From positions 1 to 64,000 of the forward strand of contig DXGQ01000046.1 of the NCBI GenBank assembly GCA_019113845.1: a stretch of 64,000 nt of DNA. The letters run 5' to 3'. Shown here one piece after another: positions 1-8,789 of the stretch. The translations under genes and the position numbers were made by a program. The notes under the pieces are model-generated. The model saw only the letters and a program-made list of their open reading frames with translations. It searched no databases and was not told where the DNA came from. The DNA is from Candidatus Anaerobutyricum avicola. GTDB taxonomy: Bacteria; Bacillota; Clostridia; Lachnospirales; Lachnospiraceae. How positions within the stretch are numbered: position 1 is the stretch's first letter; each line of letters opens with the position of its first letter.

Positions 1-24
1 TTATATTCCCCGCAGAGCTGATTC

Positions 25-70
25 TGTCGTTCCGTCCGAGTGAGGGCCGAGCAGGAGAACCTGTCTGTGC
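25..70 (+). repeat. 3' half of a palindromic repeat element
   Basis: The segment carries GTCCGAGTGAGGGCCGAG followed by GGAGAACCTGTCTGTG. It closely matches the 3' strand of the two large palindromes at 27766-28017 (read on the minus strand) and 28133-28302. The matching 5' strand would lie before base 1, so only half the element is visible. The rest of bases 1-223 holds no gene I can support. Confidence 0.55.
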
Positions 71-223
71 TCCAGCGTCATCGTCTGTGTTACAAGTTAT
101 ATTTCTTATCACCGCGACAAATCCCCATTTGCCAGATTGCTTTCTTCGGGCTATAATGATGGCAATCTGTTTCCGGTGGTGTGCGCCGGTGCAAGAGCAA
201 ATGAGAAAGAACGGAGGAAGAGT

Positions 224-898
224 ATGTTTCATATTTTGGTGGCGGAGGATGATAAGAATACGAGGAGGTATTTTCAGGCGGTGCTGGAGGAAGCCAATTA
301 TACGGTGACGACTGCGGAGAATGGTGCGCAGGCGCTGGAGATTCTGGGTCGGGAGCATATCGACCTGATCGTGCTGGATGTCATGATGCCGGAGATGGAC
401 GGGTATGAGCTGACGAAGGAGCTCAGGGATGTGCAGGATACGATTCCGATTCTGATGGTGTCGGCGAAGCAGCTTCCGGCGGATAAGAAGAAAGGATTTC
501 TTGTGGGGACGGATGACTATATGACGAAGCCGGTCGATGAGGAGGAGATGCTTCTCCGTATCCACGCGCTGCTGCGGCGGGCAAAGATCGTCAGCGAGAA
601 GAGGATTGTCATCGGGGATGTGGTTCTCGATTATGATTCCATGACGGTTTCCGGGCACGGGCAGGTGCAGGAGCTGCCGCAGAAGGAGTTTCTTCTATTA
701 TATAAGCTGCTTTCCTACCCGGGACAGATTTTCACCCGGATTCAGCTCATGGATGAGATCTGGGGTGTGGACAGCGATACCGGATGGGAGACGGTGACGG
801 TACATATCGGGCGTCTGCGGAAACGTTTTGAGGGCTGGGAGGAGTTTGAGATCGTCTCCGTCCGGGGACTGGGTTATAAAGCGGTAAAAAAGGTATGA
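224..898 (+). CDS. OmpR/PhoB-family response regulator
   Basis: A DNA-binding response regulator of 224 residues. The receiver domain (about 1-115) shows the acidic pair D9/D10, the phospho-acceptor D52 in LIVLDVMMPEMDG, S80 and the invariant K102 (TKPVDEE). A winged-helix output domain (about 125-224) follows, ending in the usual VRGLGYK hairpin. The ATG at 224 was chosen over an upstream in-frame ATG at 137 because GGAGGA lies just before it and the family begins here. The histidine kinase starts 65 bases downstream, so the two probably form one operon. The signal sensed cannot be read from the sequence. Confidence 0.95.
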   Translation: MFHILVAEDDKNTRRYFQAVLEEANYTVTTAENGAQALEILGREHIDLIVLDVMMPEMDGYELTKELRDVQDTIPILMVSAKQLPADKKKGFLVGTDDYMTKPVDEEEMLLRIHALLRRAKIVSEKRIVIGDVVLDYDSMTVSGHGQVQELPQKEFLLLYKLLSYPGQIFTRIQLMDEIWGVDSDTGWETVTVHIGRLRKRFEGWEEFEIVSVRGLGYKAVKKV

Positions 899-962
899 GC
901 GCCATGAAAAGAGATAGAGAAAAAAGAATCGGAGGACAGGAAGAAAATGAGGTGACACGAAA

Positions 963-2066
963 ATGAGAAAAAAAGACAGGACAGGAAAAAGAAAGAAAAA
1001 AGCGCCGCTTCCGCTGGTCATTGTGATGACTGTGCTGGCATTTCTGATCCTTATGGTCACGATGATTTTTGTGATTACATTTACTTATGGGCTGATGCGG
1101 CTGGGAATCATAAACAGCGCGATCTCCGGTCATATGGCGATGACATTTATACTGATACAGTTTGGTATCGCCAGTATTTTTGTGGGAACTGCCATCTCCT
1201 TTCTTGTGGTACGGATTCCGCTGCGGCCGGTCAACAAGCTGATCGAAGCCATGGACCGGCTGGCGGAGGGCGACTATCAGACCCGGCTGCATCTGGGAGA
1301 GCACCGGCTGGGAAAGAAACTGGAGACGAGCTTTAATAAGCTGGCGGAAGAGCTTGGCAATACGGAGATGCTCCGCTCAGATTTTGTCAATAACTTTTCC
1401 CATGAATTTAAGACGCCCATCGTCTCCATCTACGGGTTCGCCAAATTGCTGCGGCGCGGGCACGTGGAGGAAGAGCAGGCGAGGGAATACATTTCTATCA
1501 TCGAGCAGGAATCCGGGCGGCTGGCGGATATGGCAACCAATGTGCTGAACCTGACAAAGGTGGAGAATCAGATGATCCTCACGGATGTGAAGGAATACAA
1601 TCTCTCCGAGCAGATCCGGCGCTGCGTCCTTCTTTTAGAGAAAAAATGGAGTGCAAAGGATCTGGAGATCTCCTGCGAATTTAACGAGCATATGATCGCC
1701 GCCAATGAAGAAATGTTACAGCAGGTGTGGATCAATCTTCTGGACAATGCCATCAAGTTTTCCCCGGAAAGCGGCAAAGTCACCATCTGGGTACAGGAGA
1801 ATCCACCGGAAAAAGAAGGCCGGTATCCTGCCACTGTGACGGTGGCGGTCAAAAATACCGGCCCGGCGATTCGGGAAGAGGACAGAGAACGCATTTTCCA
1901 TAAATTCTATCAGGCAGACACCTCCCACGCTTCCCAGGGAACTGGCGTGGGCCTTGCCGTAGTCAAAAAGATCGTGGAACTTCACCGGGGCAGCGTGTGG
2001 GTGGAGAGCACGGAAACGGCGACGACGTTTCGGGTAGAGCTGCCCCGGGGTCAGGAAGGTATCTGA
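963..2066 (+). CDS. Membrane sensor histidine kinase
   Basis: A 367-residue kinase, partner of the response regulator just upstream. The order is a basic N-terminus, transmembrane segment 16-46, a very short outside loop, a second segment about 58-85, a HAMP linker (about 85-135), and the phospho-acceptor H147 in NFSHEFKTP. The ATP-binding domain follows with NLLDNAIKFSP (N box) and GTGVGLAVVKKI (G2 box). With so little extracytoplasmic sequence, it probably senses something in the membrane or through a partner rather than binding a ligand in a dedicated outer domain. GAGGTG precedes the ATG. Confidence 0.95.
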   Translation: MRKKDRTGKRKKKAPLPLVIVMTVLAFLILMVTMIFVITFTYGLMRLGIINSAISGHMAMTFILIQFGIASIFVGTAISFLVVRIPLRPVNKLIEAMDRLAEGDYQTRLHLGEHRLGKKLETSFNKLAEELGNTEMLRSDFVNNFSHEFKTPIVSIYGFAKLLRRGHVEEEQAREYISIIEQESGRLADMATNVLNLTKVENQMILTDVKEYNLSEQIRRCVLLLEKKWSAKDLEISCEFNEHMIAANEEMLQQVWINLLDNAIKFSPESGKVTIWVQENPPEKEGRYPATVTVAVKNTGPAIREEDRERIFHKFYQADTSHASQGTGVGLAVVKKIVELHRGSVWVESTETATTFRVELPRGQEGI

Positions 2067-2085
2067 AATAACACCTCCTGAAAAT

Positions 2086-2117
2086 AACGCCACCCGCTGT
2101 TCGCAGGTGACGTTTTT
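2086..2117. terminator. Bidirectional hairpin between convergent genes
   Basis: AACGCCACC pairs with AGGTGACGTT (one G-U pair) and is followed by a T run on the plus strand, with an A-rich 5' flank for the minus strand. It sits between the kinase and the convergent DUF4097 gene. Confidence 0.75.
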
Positions 2118-2133
2118 ATTAGTACAGAATATT

Positions 2134-2955
2134 TTATTCTTCTTCCCGGAGCAACACATTTCCGTTGATCGTGGAAATGCGCACATTCTGGAACGGTTTT
2201 TCTCCGATAATGCCGGAAACACACTGTTTGTTGCCCGGTTTGGTCTGCACGGTGAGTCCCGCGATCTCTGAGGTAATGGTTCCGGTCTTGCTGATGCCGT
2301 CCATGTTGATGCCGGCGCCCTTTGGAAGAATCAGCGTGACCGGGCCGTTTAGCGTGTTGCATTCCACGATATTATTTAAGGAAGTAAAAGCAGCGGTGAT
2401 CGGACCGCCGGACGTCTCCAGCTTCGCTCCTCCGGCGATGTCGTCGGCAAGGATACTGCCGGCAACGGTGTGAAGGTCTGTGAACCCTTCCGCTTTTTCG
2501 ACATGGATGCTGCCCACCGGACAGCTCATGCGGATGCGGGGAGCAGTGATACTTTTTAAAGCGATGGAACCTTCCATCGTCTCAGCGGCAAAACGGTCAA
2601 AAGACCAGCTTTCGTCAGAGACGATATCACCGTACTGGCTGGAGAGCTGCAGCTCGCCGTCCCAGCTTTCCGGAAGAAAGACTTCCACGTAAGCATTCCG
2701 GTCAACCTCCTCCCGGCGTCCGTAGCGGATGGTGGTCTTGATCCGGTTGGCAGTCACTTTGGCGTAATATTCTGAGCCGGACAGTCCGCCGATGTATTCC
2801 TTTAACACGAAAGTGTCATCTGAAGATTTGTGGAGAAAAATCGTCTCTCCGTGGTAGCCGATCTGCAGATTCTTTACGGTGGAAATGTCCATGGAGAGGA
2901 TGTGATCGACTTCCTTTTGCAGTTTCTTTGGGGTAAAAATGCTTTCGTTGTTCAT
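2134..2955 (-). CDS. DUF4097-type beta-strand repeat protein
   Basis: A protein of 273 residues. After about 60 N-terminal residues it is built of short alternating beta strands with G and N turns (for example GSILADDIAGGAKLETSGG and TLNGPVTLILPKG). This is the pattern of DUF4097/adhesin-like right-handed beta-helix proteins, often found next to two-component systems. No signal peptide or membrane helix is visible, so it is probably cytoplasmic. It converges on the sensor kinase gene. The biochemical role of the family is not established. Confidence 0.75.
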   Translation of the reverse strand: MNNESIFTPKKLQKEVDHILSMDISTVKNLQIGYHGETIFLHKSSDDTFVLKEYIGGLSGSEYYAKVTANRIKTTIRYGRREEVDRNAYVEVFLPESWDGELQLSSQYGDIVSDESWSFDRFAAETMEGSIALKSITAPRIRMSCPVGSIHVEKAEGFTDLHTVAGSILADDIAGGAKLETSGGPITAAFTSLNNIVECNTLNGPVTLILPKGAGINMDGISKTGTITSEIAGLTVQTKPGNKQCVSGIIGEKPFQNVRISTINGNVLLREEE

Positions 2956-3160
2956 AATGATTCCCTCGATTTCCTTATATAGTATAGCAAAAATGTACTG
3001 AAAACATTATAAAATAGAAAGTGAAAATAGGCAATGTGAAATCAATGTTGGATTTCGGCTGGTGTGGCAAAAAAGAGTAATAAGAGTACATTTTTTTACT
3101 GCAAAAAATAGAAAAACATATGGTTTTTTGTCGAGATGATAGAATAAGAGAAAGATTCAT

Positions 3161-3188
3161 TTACATATACAAAGTATTGTGATACAAT
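3161..3188 (+). promoter_or_regulatory. Possible promoter for the riboswitch leader
   Basis: TTACAT, 16 bases, then TACAAT, placed just before the cobalamin riboswitch. The -35 box is weak. The 200 bases upstream are AT-rich with no gene. Confidence 0.4.
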
Positions 3189-3194
3189 TTATGT

Positions 3195-3385
3195 GAAGTT
3201 CAGGTAATTTCATAGAAAATTACACAGTCCGGCAAGTTCCGCGAGGATTAATAGAGAAATCGGTGCAAGTCCGATACGATCCCGTCACTGTGAAAGGTTT
3301 GTTGCCTGCATATGCCACTGGGGAGTCCCTTCCCTGGGAAGGCGCAGGAGAACGTTAAGCCGAAGTCAGGAGAACTGCTTGCCAG
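3195..3385 (+). promoter_or_regulatory. Cobalamin (B12) riboswitch
   Basis: The characteristic core segments appear in order: ATAGAGAAATCGGTGCAAGT, CCCGTCACTGTGAA, GCCACTGG, CTGGGAAGGCG, and the B12 box AGCCGAAGTCAGGAGAACTG near 3358-3377. It is oriented toward the deacylase/MATE/ABC importer genes, the first of which starts about 400 bases downstream. Hairpins at 3393-3420 and at 3447-3476 (with a TTCG loop) could form the expression platform, but no textbook terminator with a strong T run was found. The edges are approximate. Confidence 0.9.
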
Positions 3386-3791
3386 GGATATTACATTTGC
3401 CTGCGGTCGACAGGCGATGTAGCTGATTGGATTATCTTTAGAATTTCTTAGTTCATTTCTTCGGAGAAGTTCTAAGACTGTGTTTATTGTAACAGTTTAC
3501 TGCCTCCAGAGATATTGACAGAGTATAGTTTGTCAGTATATTTGCTATGCAGTAAGGTCTTAGGATTTATTTTCTTTTTTTACCTATGATTTTATAATTT
3601 GTGATGATGGAGCGCCGTATGCCTGACAGAACAAAGGGATTTTTATGGAGACGTTTATGTCGTTTTATTTGTTGTGTCCGCCAGCGGGCCCGGTTGTCGC
3701 GGCAATATCTTATGAACAGAAGGGGGGATTGCTTTTTATTTTGTGAAAATCAAATTTATGATTTTTAATATGATTGGACAGGAGGATATGT
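3386..3791 (+). other. Long leader between riboswitch and first gene
   Basis: About 400 bases without a credible gene. It holds the hairpin ACATTTGCCTG/CAGGCGATGT at 3393-3420, a TTCG-capped hairpin at 3447-3476, an AT-rich stretch, and a repeat-like hairpin at 3603-3685 described separately. The ribosome binding site AGGAGG (3780-3785) of the next gene lies at the end. Confidence 0.6.
3603..3685 (+). repeat. Relative of the branched RNA element at 31 kb
   Basis: GATGATGG followed by AGCGCCGTATGCCTGACAG and AACAAA closely matches bases 31206-31240. The downstream half is also arranged alike: GACAGAACAAA can pair imperfectly with TTTGTTGTGTC. The left, junction-forming half of the 31 kb element is not recognisable here, so this copy looks partial or decayed. 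Confidence 0.5.
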
Positions 3792-4847
3792 ATGGAGTTT
3801 CATTTGGCAAATTTCACGGTACAAAGCGGACAGAAGGTCAGCGGATTTCTGGAACTTCCGTTTACGGAGGAAGGACTTCCGACGACCATTATCAATGGAA
3901 AAGAAGATGGCGATACTGTCCTTATCACCGGCGGAATCCACAATGCGGAATATGTGGGGATTGAGTGTGTGACAGGTTTAGCGCGTGAACTCTCGCCGGA
4001 AAATGTACGAGGCGTCCTGATTCTTATTCACATTGTCAATATGAATGGATTTCGTGCCCGTACGGTCAGCGTGTCCAGAGAGGATGGAAAGAATCTGAAC
4101 CGGGTTTTTCCGGGAAGCGCCCATGGAACTTTTACGGATAAACTGGCTTACTTTATGGAAAAAGAGCTTTTTTCACGGGCTGATTATTATATTGACGTCC
4201 ACAATGGCGACTGGTTTGAAGACCTGACGCCGTTTATTTACAGTGTCGGCAACGCGGCGCCGGAGACGGTGGCGAAAGCGGAGGCTATGGCAAGGGAGGC
4301 GGACGTTCCCTTCTATGTGAAGTCAGGGCTTTCCGACGGCGGCGCTTACAATTACGCAGGGCGACTGGGTATCCCGTCAGTACTCATTGAGCGGGGGTGC
4401 AAGGGTATGTGGTCAGAGGAGGAAGCGGAAGCTTCCCGGAAGGATGTGCGGAATATCCTCCGCTATCTGGGCGCGCTGATCACGCCGAAGGAGTTTAAGA
4501 AGTATACGCCGGTATATATGCGCCATACCCATTATATTGATTCGGAGAGCGAAGGTTGCTGGACGCCGTTAAAAAACGCCGGGGATGTGGTCAGAAAAGG
4601 AGAGCTGATCGGAGTATTGCGGGATTATTTTGGCAACACCATTGAGGAAGTCCGGCTGCAGGAGGACTGCATCATCCTCTATCAGACCATTTCCTATTCC
4701 GTGCCGAAAGATTCGCCCCTCATAGCCTACGGCCATTATGACACCTGTGTGGATGAGATTGACCAGGATTCCCACACCCATGAACATCTGCAGGAAAAGA
4801 AACACGCGGATATGGTATCGCATGATCTGTGGGAGGAAACCTGTTGA
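3792..4847 (+). CDS. AstE/AspA-like (M14-type) zinc deacylase or amidase
   Basis: A protein of 351 residues in the succinylglutamate desuccinylase/aspartoacylase branch of the M14 metallopeptidase fold. The zinc ligands are visible as H50 and E53 (GGIHNAEYVGIE) and H137 (YIDVHNGD), with the substrate-arginine region DGKNLNRVFPG between them. Family members remove acyl or peptide groups from small amides. The ATG at 3792 follows AGGAGG by six bases and was preferred to a TTG 18 bases upstream. It is the first gene after the B12 riboswitch and overlaps the MATE gene. The substrate is unknown; a small imported or exported conjugate is an inference from the neighbours. Confidence 0.8.
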   Translation: MEFHLANFTVQSGQKVSGFLELPFTEEGLPTTIINGKEDGDTVLITGGIHNAEYVGIECVTGLARELSPENVRGVLILIHIVNMNGFRARTVSVSREDGKNLNRVFPGSAHGTFTDKLAYFMEKELFSRADYYIDVHNGDWFEDLTPFIYSVGNAAPETVAKAEAMAREADVPFYVKSGLSDGGAYNYAGRLGIPSVLIERGCKGMWSEEEAEASRKDVRNILRYLGALITPKEFKKYTPVYMRHTHYIDSESEGCWTPLKNAGDVVRKGELIGVLRDYFGNTIEEVRLQEDCIILYQTISYSVPKDSPLIAYGHYDTCVDEIDQDSHTHEHLQEKKHADMVSHDLWEETC

Positions 4848-6172
4848 AGTCGAAGAATCTGACGGAAGGAAATGTGACCGGAAGTATTTTGCTCTTTGCC
4901 CTGCCGCTTCTTGGAAGCAGTCTGATCCAGCAGCTTTACACGACAGTGGATCTGGTGTTTGTGGGACAGTTTCTGGGGACGGAAGCGTCTGCGGCGGTGG
5001 GAGCAAGCAGTCTGATCATCACCTGCCTGGTGGGCTTTTTTACCGGCATGGCAACGGGTACAAGCGTATTCACCGCGCAATATTTTGGTGGAAAACAGTG
5101 GGAGAAGCTCCGGCGTTTGATTCAGACCATGTTTCTGGTGGGGATTGGCGGCGGAATCATCCTGATGGTTCTTGGCGTCGGCGGAGCGAGACTTTTCCTT
5201 ACTGCCATGGGGACGCCGGAGGACATTATGGGGTCGGCGGTACTTTATCTTAAAGTATATATGACCGGTATGGTTCCGACTGTTTTATATAATCTGATGA
5301 GCGGCATCATCCGGGCGCTGGGGGATTCTAAGAATCCCATGTTTTTTCAGTGTGTCGGAGGCGTTTTAAATATTGTCGGGGATTATGTATGTATCGCAGT
5401 TTTCGGAATGGGCGTTGAGGGAACGGCGGTTGCTACGGTAGTTTCACAGGCGGCGGCAGCGATCTTATCGGCCGGATATCTTGTCCGGCTTAAAAGCCCC
5501 TGTGCCCTGCGGCTGCGAAGACCGGAATTTTACGGGAAAGAATTGGGAAATGTGCTGCGGGTCGGCGTGCCTGCCGGTATCCAGTCGATGGTGATCACTT
5601 TTTCCAATATCCTGATCCAGTCTCAGATCAATACGCTGGGCGTTACGTCCATCGCGGCGTTCACGGTTTATTTCCGGACGGAGATGATACTCTATCTTCC
5701 GATCCTTGCCCTGGGTCAGGCGGTGGTGTCTTTTGTGGGACAAAATTATGGCGCCGGAAAGCCGGAGCGCATCCGCAAAGGGAACCGGGTATGTATCGGA
5801 GGCGGAACCGCCGCGGTCTTTGCCGCGGGAATCGTCCTGATGTTTGCAGCACCGGCGTTTTTGCATATTTTTACAAAAGACGAAGCGGTCATCGCGCAGA
5901 CAGTGGATATCATACGGATTACGTTCCCTTTATATTTTTTGTATGTGATTTTGGAGGTGTTAAGCGGAAATCTCCGCGGATACGGACAGGCGGTCATTCC
6001 TATGATCGTGACGATCGTAAGCTTCTGCGGTTTCCGCATTGTGTTTATGTTTACAGCCATGACGCTGCGTCCGTCGGTGCGAAGCGTAGCGTTCAGTTAC
6101 CCGGCATCATGGGCGCTGGCAGCGCTTCTCATGGCGATAGTATATTTTTTATGGGGAGATAATAAGAGATGA
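4844..6172 (+). CDS. MATE-family multidrug/metabolite exporter
   Basis: About 442 residues with some twelve hydrophobic segments and a MATE-type beginning (LTEGNVTGSILLFALPLLGSSLIQQLYTTVD, read in pieces across residues 5-35). MATE proteins export organic molecules in exchange for sodium ions or protons. The start is taken as TTG at 4844, which shares bases with the TGA of the preceding gene and has GGGAGGA at a good distance. An upstream in-frame GTG at 4829 lies before that site. The stop overlaps the start of the binding-protein gene (ATGA), so translation is probably coupled through the operon. Confidence 0.9.
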   Translation: MKSKNLTEGNVTGSILLFALPLLGSSLIQQLYTTVDLVFVGQFLGTEASAAVGASSLIITCLVGFFTGMATGTSVFTAQYFGGKQWEKLRRLIQTMFLVGIGGGIILMVLGVGGARLFLTAMGTPEDIMGSAVLYLKVYMTGMVPTVLYNLMSGIIRALGDSKNPMFFQCVGGVLNIVGDYVCIAVFGMGVEGTAVATVVSQAAAAILSAGYLVRLKSPCALRLRRPEFYGKELGNVLRVGVPAGIQSMVITFSNILIQSQINTLGVTSIAAFTVYFRTEMILYLPILALGQAVVSFVGQNYGAGKPERIRKGNRVCIGGGTAAVFAAGIVLMFAAPAFLHIFTKDEAVIAQTVDIIRITFPLYFLYVILEVLSGNLRGYGQAVIPMIVTIVSFCGFRIVFMFTAMTLRPSVRSVAFSYPASWALAALLMAIVYFLWGDNKR

Positions 6173-7833
6173 AGAAAATGAAAAAATTACTTGCGGCGGC
6201 GATGACGACGGTAATGGTCATCGGCAGTATGACCGGCTGCGGATGGTCCTCCGGCGCGCAGGAAGGGAATACGGGCACTGCTTCCGGAAACCGGGAGGAT
6301 GAGGTCAATCAGCAGGCATATGAGACAGAGCAGGACACGTCTTCCGGTACCAGTATGACCTTCGGTATCCAGAATTACAGCGGCGGCGGTCTGGATCCGG
6401 CGGCGGAGATCAACTGCGCCTGGAACCTTTCCCGGTACGGCGTGGGCGAGTGTCTGTTCAAGTTTGATAATGCCATGAATGTGGTCAACACCTTATGTGA
6501 TGAATATACGGTCAACGATGAGCACACCGAGTGGGTGTTCCATATCCGGGACGGCGTGAAGTTCTCTGATGGATGCGATGTGACACCGGAAGCGGTCAAG
6601 GCAAGCTTTGAGCGGCTGTATAAAGAGGCGCCGAACGGTTCCTCCGCGCCGCAGAATTATCTGGAAGCGGAGGCGGAGATTACGGCGGATAACGCGGCCG
6701 GCAATGTGACGATCCGGACGACGCAGCCGTATGTGGATCTCACCAGGAATCTGGCGTATCCGGTTATGGCGATCATTGATGTGGAGCATACCACTGACTA
6801 TGATCACGGTGTGATCGGCACCGGTCCGTATGTCGCCACCAACTTCCGGGAAGAAGTCGGCTATACGATGGTTGCCAACGAACATTACTGGAACGGAGAT
6901 GTGCCGTTTGATACGGTGGAGCTTCTGTACATGGGCGACGCCTCCGCCAAAGCCATGGCGCTTGAGTCCGGTCAGCTTGATCTGGCGGAAAATGTGACAA
7001 ATATCAATGATTTAAACAGACTGCGGAATGACCCGAACTTCACAGTGACCATTGCCAGCGGCGTTCGTACCGGTCTGGCCCATATGAATATGTCAGAGGG
7101 AAGACTTTTGTCCAATAAGACACTGCGCGAGGCGGTGCTGATGGCTCTTGATGATGAGACGATGTGTTCCGTGACGGTGGGCGGTCTGTATACAGCCGGT
7201 TATTCTGTGCTTCCTTCTAATCTGGATTACGGTTATGAGAATCTGACCGATCCGTATCCGTACGATCAGGAAGCGGCAAAGGCGCTTCTTGATGAGGCAG
7301 GTATCGTGGATACCAACGGAGACGGTACCCGTGAACTGGATGGCAAAGAGGTTATCCTCCATTATGTAACGTATGAAAACCGCTGTCTGGACGATTTTGC
7401 CGAGGCGATTCAGCAACAGCTTGCGGAGATCGGTATCGGCGTTGATCTGGAAATCGGTGATTCCGCCCGTCAGTGGGACAGTTACCAGTCCGGAGACTTT
7501 GATTTAAACGGTTCTAACTGGACGACCGTGGGTACCGGCGATCCGACCGAGTATCTGGCTGCATGGTGTTCCACATCCGGCTCCGATTATTGCGGTTATC
7601 AGAATGATGAGTATGACAAATTATTTAATCAGCTGGAGACCACCTTTGACAATGACGCCCGCCGTGACATCATTCAGCAAATGCAGCAGATACTTCTTGA
7701 TGATGCGGCAGTTGTGGTGCATGGTTATTATAACAGTTCCATGATTTCCAGAAATGAGACCATCGGCGGCGCGGCGATTCCTACCGCAGATTATTATTGG
7801 CTGACAACAGATATCTACCCTGCCGCTAAATAA
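6169..7833 (+). CDS. Substrate-binding lipoprotein of a peptide/nickel-type ABC importer
   Basis: A 554-residue family 5 solute-binding protein. It has a lipoprotein signal peptide with lipobox GSMTGC (Cys near residue 24), a low-complexity linker, then the two-lobed fold with the typical DGVKFSDG and GTGPY segments. It delivers substrate to the permeases encoded next. Family 5 proteins bind oligopeptides, nickel or cobalt chelates, or glycans; no motif here settles which. The ATGA overlap with the MATE gene and the upstream B12 riboswitch make a cobalt- or corrinoid-related ligand worth considering, but this is inference. Confidence 0.9.
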   Translation: MKKMKKLLAAAMTTVMVIGSMTGCGWSSGAQEGNTGTASGNREDEVNQQAYETEQDTSSGTSMTFGIQNYSGGGLDPAAEINCAWNLSRYGVGECLFKFDNAMNVVNTLCDEYTVNDEHTEWVFHIRDGVKFSDGCDVTPEAVKASFERLYKEAPNGSSAPQNYLEAEAEITADNAAGNVTIRTTQPYVDLTRNLAYPVMAIIDVEHTTDYDHGVIGTGPYVATNFREEVGYTMVANEHYWNGDVPFDTVELLYMGDASAKAMALESGQLDLAENVTNINDLNRLRNDPNFTVTIASGVRTGLAHMNMSEGRLLSNKTLREAVLMALDDETMCSVTVGGLYTAGYSVLPSNLDYGYENLTDPYPYDQEAAKALLDEAGIVDTNGDGTRELDGKEVILHYVTYENRCLDDFAEAIQQQLAEIGIGVDLEIGDSARQWDSYQSGDFDLNGSNWTTVGTGDPTEYLAAWCSTSGSDYCGYQNDEYDKLFNQLETTFDNDARRDIIQQMQQILLDDAAVVVHGYYNSSMISRNETIGGAAIPTADYYWLTTDIYPAAK

Positions 7834-7847
7834 AAGGAGAGATTGTT

Positions 7848-8786
7848 TTGACTGCGAAACAAATAGGAAAAAGGCTGATTCAGATTGTGATCGTTGTCAT
7901 TGGAATCAGTTTTCTGTCATTTTTGATTACATATCTGGCGCCGGGAGACCCGGTGCGTACCATGTACGCGGCCACCGGCATGATGCCGGATGAAGAGATC
8001 ATAGAGCAGACAAGAGAAGCCATGGGATTAAACCGTCCGGTACTGGTGCAGTATGCGGATTGGCTGTGGAACTGCCTGCACGGAGATTTTGGCACTTCCT
8101 ACGCATATGGGGGTCCGGTTTCCTCCCTGCTTCTGACCCGGCTTTGGCCGACATTGAAGTTATCCTTATTTTCCATGATTCTGATGCTTGTGGTGTCTGT
8201 ACCGCTCGGGATGATCCAGGCGACCCACAAGAACAGTCTGCTTGATTACGGGCTGCGCGGCGTCACATTTTTTGGGGTATCCATGCCGAATTTCTGGGTG
8301 GGACTTCTTCTCATGATGGTTTTTTGCGTACAGCTTGGCTGGCTGCCGGTCGTCTGTTCCGGCGGGGACTTTAAGAGCATGATCCTGCCGGCCGTCACTC
8401 TGGCGTTTGCCATGTCTGCCAAGTATACCAGACAGGTGCGGACGGCGTTCGTGGAGGAGCTCAGCCAGGATTATGTCATTGGCGCGAGAGCCAGAGGCGT
8501 AAAAGAGTGGAAGATTCTCTGGCTCAATGTATTTCCGAATTCACTGCTGCCGCTTCTTACCATGTTCGGTCTGTCCGTGGGCTCTCTGCTCGGCGGTACG
8601 GCGGTGGTGGAGGTGATCTTCACCTATCCGGGCATGGGGAATCTGGCAGTATCGGCGATCACTGCCTACGACTATCCGCTGATCCAGGGATACGTTTTGT
8701 GGATATCTCTGATTTATATGGTAATCAACCTGCTTGTGGATATTTCTTATCATCTGGTCGATCCGAGAATGAAAGGAGAAAGATAG
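7848..8786 (+). CDS. ABC importer permease (DppB/OppB type)
   Basis: A 312-residue inner-membrane permease. It has an N-terminal anchor (about residues 9-30) with the conserved SFLITYLAPGDP segment, five further membrane helices, and the EAA-type cytoplasmic loop around DYVIGARARGVKEWKI that contacts the ATPase. It starts with TTG at 7848 after AAGGAGAG. It lies three bases from the second permease gene. Confidence 0.93.
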   Translation: MTAKQIGKRLIQIVIVVIGISFLSFLITYLAPGDPVRTMYAATGMMPDEEIIEQTREAMGLNRPVLVQYADWLWNCLHGDFGTSYAYGGPVSSLLLTRLWPTLKLSLFSMILMLVVSVPLGMIQATHKNSLLDYGLRGVTFFGVSMPNFWVGLLLMMVFCVQLGWLPVVCSGGDFKSMILPAVTLAFAMSAKYTRQVRTAFVEELSQDYVIGARARGVKEWKILWLNVFPNSLLPLLTMFGLSVGSLLGGTAVVEVIFTYPGMGNLAVSAITAYDYPLIQGYVLWISLIYMVINLLVDISYHLVDPRMKGER

Positions 8787-8789
8787 GAT

